Shown here piece after piece: positions 19,649-21,520 of a stretch of DNA of 21,520 nucleotides; the stretch's first letter is position 1; every line of letters begins with the position of its first letter. Under the pieces are notes generated by a model. It made no database searches. It saw only the letters and a list, made by a program, of their open reading frames with translations, and was not told the DNA's origin. Source of the stretch: Streptomyces cyaneofuscatus (GTDB lineage: Bacteria > Actinomycetota > Actinomycetes > Streptomycetales > Streptomycetaceae); the NCBI RefSeq assembly GCF_000718135.1, contig NZ_JOEM01000042.1:1-21520 (forward strand), given 5' to 3'. The position numbers and the translations under genes were made by a program.

Positions 19649-19845
19649 CGTACGGGTAGTAGCGACAGCACATGCCTATTCACTCCCGGCCGGGGCCACC
19701 TCACCGTCCCTCAACGCGCTGCCGCGACGGCTGCAACGGCGTCGATCTTCTCCTCGGTTTCCTCCGGGCTGCTCGCCTGCCTGGACGGTTTCGCGTGCGG
19801 AGTCCTCCCGCAGAGGCAACGGGGCCGGGGCGGGATGCGACGGGG

Positions 19846-20010
19846 TCACGGGGCGACCTCAAGCTGTTCGATGCCGAGGCGCTCACAGTGGGCAGCCTCA
19901 GCCCCGGGATCGTGCTCGCGGATGCTCTGGGCACTACGACTGTGCTTGGACAGGTGGCGTGGACGAGCACCGCCCCCAACCACGCCACTCGCGCGCCTCT
20001 GGCCTGCCAT
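19846..20010 (-). CDS. Possible small protein, 54 residues
   Basis: From ATG 20010 the reverse strand encodes MAGQRRASGVVGGGARPRHL, SKHSRSAQSIREHDPGAEAA and HCERLGIEQLEVAP. The C-terminal 36 residues look coding (normal third-position GC, mixed charged helix), while the first 18 are low-complexity. It could be the 3' end of a decayed larger gene. No good ribosome-binding site is visible. The rest of 19649-20048 shows nothing that I can support. Confidence 0.35.
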   Translation of the reverse strand: MAGQRRASGVVGGGARPRHLSKHSRSAQSIREHDPGAEAAHCERLGIEQLEVAP

Positions 20011-20048
20011 GGGTTGCCCGATCGCCTCTCAAGCGGTGTCCACCGAGT

Positions 20049-20609
20049 TCAGCCCGAGGGCTGAACGTATTCGTGGATCGGGCGGCCGAAGTCGGCGACC
20101 AGGCCGTCGGGAAGGCCGCAGCGGAGTACGTCGTGCAGAAACGGCGGCTCCTGGAGAAGGCTCCGGCCGAAGAGCTGGTGGGGCCACATACTCCGGTCGG
20201 CGAAGGGCAGGCCGAGATAGGCGCTGCCTTCGTGGGGCCAGGTGGGATCGATTGCCAGACCTTCGGGAGTGACGGCCCAGCCGTGAGGAGTGTGCAGTGC
20301 CTGAGTCACACCGACGATCTGCGCCGCGCCGTAACCCTCTGCATAGGTCAGCTGAAGGTCGGGATGGTCGTTGGCCAACTGAGCGGCGTTCGTGAAGCAG
20401 AAACCCGGGTGTAGACGCTGGGCCTCGGCGGGGAGCGGGGCCGGGGTGAAGAGCCGTCCTTCGCGTAGCAGCAGATCGTACTGGCTGGTGCAGGCCCAGC
20501 CCTCCATGATCGGCTGCGCATTTGGCGCAATGGCCTCGGCCGCCTGGCGGAGGTAGGCGACCAGCTCCTCTTCGGCCCGGGACAGAGAGCCGGTCTGCTC
20601 GGTTGTCAC
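20049..20609 (-). CDS. Hypothetical protein with a possible Cys-His-Asp triad
   Basis: This is a 186-residue protein when started at GTG 20609. That start overlaps the TGA of a short upstream frame (GTGA), which is why I prefer it to GTG 20621. Visible blocks are LHPGFCFTNAAQLA with Cys71, LTYAEGYGAAQ, LHTPHGWAVTPEGLAIDPTW with His109 and Asp121, and YLGLPFADR. The order C...EGY...HGW...DPTW resembles a papain- or transglutaminase-like hydrolase fold seen in many uncharacterised bacterial and phage proteins. The N-terminal 45 residues are helical. Function is unknown; the triad is inference from spacing and motif shape. Confidence 0.7.
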   Translation of the reverse strand: MTTEQTGSLSRAEEELVAYLRQAAEAIAPNAQPIMEGWACTSQYDLLLREGRLFTPAPLPAEAQRLHPGFCFTNAAQLANDHPDLQLTYAEGYGAAQIVGVTQALHTPHGWAVTPEGLAIDPTWPHEGSAYLGLPFADRSMWPHQLFGRSLLQEPPFLHDVLRCGLPDGLVADFGRPIHEYVQPSG

Positions 20610-20749
20610 AGCGTCCCCCACATTGGTCGGTCGATATCCAGAAGATCAGCCCGCTCGGTCTCCATCCCTGATCGGGCCCGCCATGCGGTGGCAGCGTATT
20701 CCGGATCAGGTCCTGGGTCTGCAGTAAGCGGCCGTCGCGTTCCTGTGCG
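20606..20749 (-). pseudogene. Short upstream frame coupled to the gene at 20049, perhaps a 3' remnant
   Basis: The reverse strand is open from 20749 to TGA at 20608-20606 and reads PGPDPEYAATAWRARSGMET and ERADLLDIDRPMWGTL. It looks coding and its stop overlaps the next GTG start by 4 nt. The only good ATG (20665) would give a 19-residue peptide, so either it is the tail of a frameshifted gene or a short leader peptide. Not recognised. Confidence 0.35.
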
Positions 20750-20854
20750 TCAAGTGGCTGGTGGTTGCGAACGGGTGGCCGTCGTCGCAGGTGCACCGGG
20801 ACCGACCTGAACAGCCACTGCCGCGGCGCTTGAGAGATCTCGGACTGCTTTCAG

Positions 20855-21310
20855 TCAGGTACGCGGCTTCAGCTTGACCAGGCGGACGGCGTCCCCCTCA
20901 AGAAGGAAGCTGTCGATCAGGTCATCGGTGATCTCGTCGTGTTCACCCTGAGGAAGGTCGAGGGTGATGTGGAAGTCCCGCAACGCGGAACGGATTCGAC
21001 TCGGCAGGTCTTCGTGGTCGGGCATCTCGGCGGGATCGGCGGCCACGGTCAGGAGGGCCTCCCGTGGAGCGTCGATACCGGTGACTCGGACCTCGACCAG
21101 TTCGATTCCCGCCTCCTTCAGCGCCGTGCGCGCGCTGTCGTGCAGTGCGACGGCGGCCAGGTACTGAGTCACCTGGTCACGGCTGAAGGCCGGGGAGACG
21201 GTTCGGGCGATCGCCTTGGCCGGTGTGCCTGAACGAAACTCTCGAGTGATCGCATCGACCAGGGCACGCTTCTTGCCAAGGAAGTTGTCGAGCTCGGTTT
21301 TGATGTCCAT
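20855..21310 (-). CDS. Hypothetical protein with a helix-turn-helix-like N-terminal half
   Basis: This 151-residue protein starts MDIKTELDNFLGKKRALVDA. Residues about 15-60 (ITREFRSGTPAKAIARTVSP, AFSRDQVTQYLAAVALHDSA) look like a helix-turn-helix with a recognition-helix-like second half. The C-terminal half (about 75-151) is a mixed alpha/beta region with acidic runs (DHEDL, GEHDEITDDLIDSFLLEGD). ATG 21310 is preferred over an in-frame upstream start at 21415 because the extension is not protein-like and would contain the hairpin at 21312-21335. A DNA-binding role is a guess. Positions 20610-20854 hold only the short frame described separately. Confidence 0.7.
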   Translation of the reverse strand: MDIKTELDNFLGKKRALVDAITREFRSGTPAKAIARTVSPAFSRDQVTQYLAAVALHDSARTALKEAGIELVEVRVTGIDAPREALLTVAADPAEMPDHEDLPSRIRSALRDFHITLDLPQGEHDEITDDLIDSFLLEGDAVRLVKLKPRT

Positions 21311-21311
21311 A

Positions 21312-21335
21312 CAGCCGACCTTATCGGTCGGGCTG
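21312..21335. promoter_or_regulatory. Hairpin or operator just before the 21310 start codon
   Basis: CAGCCGACC at 21312-21320 pairs with GGTCGGGCTG at 21326-21335 (nine pairs, one bulged G) around TTATC. It ends one base from the ATG and contains the only candidate ribosome-binding site (AAGG). It could be an operator for the adjacent HTH-like protein or an RNA hairpin that limits its translation. Inference only. Confidence 0.45.
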
Positions 21336-21411
21336 AAATCAGTCCAGCCGCTATTCAGTCCGACGGTCCGGGCGGGCGACCTCTGGCGCGCTCCATCGGC
21401 CGGGAGTCCGA

Positions 21412-21504
21412 CCACAACCCGCCGGGTGAGTACGGGAGGGCGTGGAGGCGCCTTCCCGCCCGCCGGGCACTGAGCCCCATTCCAACCTGACGGCGGGGTT
21501 GTGG
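21412..21504. repeat. Inverted repeat at the right edge
   Basis: CCACAACCCGCC at 21412-21423 and GGCGGGGTTGTGG at 21492-21504 are inverted copies with a single-base length difference, 68 nt apart. No gene is seen from 21336 to the window end. Purpose unknown; it may be chance in GC-rich DNA. Confidence 0.35.
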
Positions 21505-21520
21505 TGTTGGTCGGTGTGGG

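Overview
The window reads as Streptomyces or a close actinomycete. It has very high GC, strong third-position GC bias, GTG starts, and several families typical of that genus. It looks like accessory, probably chromosome-arm DNA: one intact, compact catabolic operon sits between two zones of mobile-element wreckage.

Left zone (1-2350). This holds the start of an IS5-type transposase running off the left edge, a frameshifted integrase-like remnant, a complete two-ORF IS3 element (804-2108), and a sliver of a second, different IS3-type orfA.

Core (2351-15067). A divergent LysR regulator faces an operon encoding the full meta-cleavage route from (3-hydroxy)kynurenine to central metabolism. Kynureninase gives 3-hydroxyanthranilate. 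3-Hydroxyanthranilate 3,4-dioxygenase opens the ring. ACMS decarboxylase gives 2-aminomuconate semialdehyde, an aldehyde dehydrogenase gives 2-aminomuconate, and a RidA-family deaminase gives 4-oxalocrotonate. A decarboxylase and a hydratase then yield 4-hydroxy-2-oxovalerate, and an aldolase plus acylating acetaldehyde dehydrogenase yield pyruvate and acetyl-CoA. The nine enzyme genes form an unbroken chain of overlaps: seven of 4 nt, then one of 7 nt. Behind them come a secreted LVIVD-type beta-propeller protein of unknown function and an amino-acid permease. Tryptophan dioxygenase, formylkynurenine hydrolase and kynurenine 3-monooxygenase are absent from the window. The natural substrate may therefore be an imported kynurenine-type compound rather than tryptophan, which is inference.

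Right zone (15068-18040). This is a dense patchwork of gene fragments: IS5 transposase N-terminus, an inverted copy of the left-edge IS end, a DNA methylase piece, a Ku piece, a SpoIIE-type phosphatase piece, an unrecognised frameshifted gene, and a DnaB-like helicase piece. One apparently intact small membrane or secreted protein gene (17121-17411) survives inside it. The two IS ends (1-140 and 15318-15462) form a roughly 90% identical inverted repeat that brackets the operon. Each carries a 13-bp hairpin that buries the transposase ribosome-binding site.

Far right (18465-21520). This has an intact secreted protein with three internal repeats, one cysteine pair per repeat, followed by a strong hairpin terminator. 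Two minus-strand hypothetical genes follow: one has a possible Cys-His-Asp triad, and the other has a hairpin just upstream of its start. No rRNA, tRNA or CRISPR was seen.
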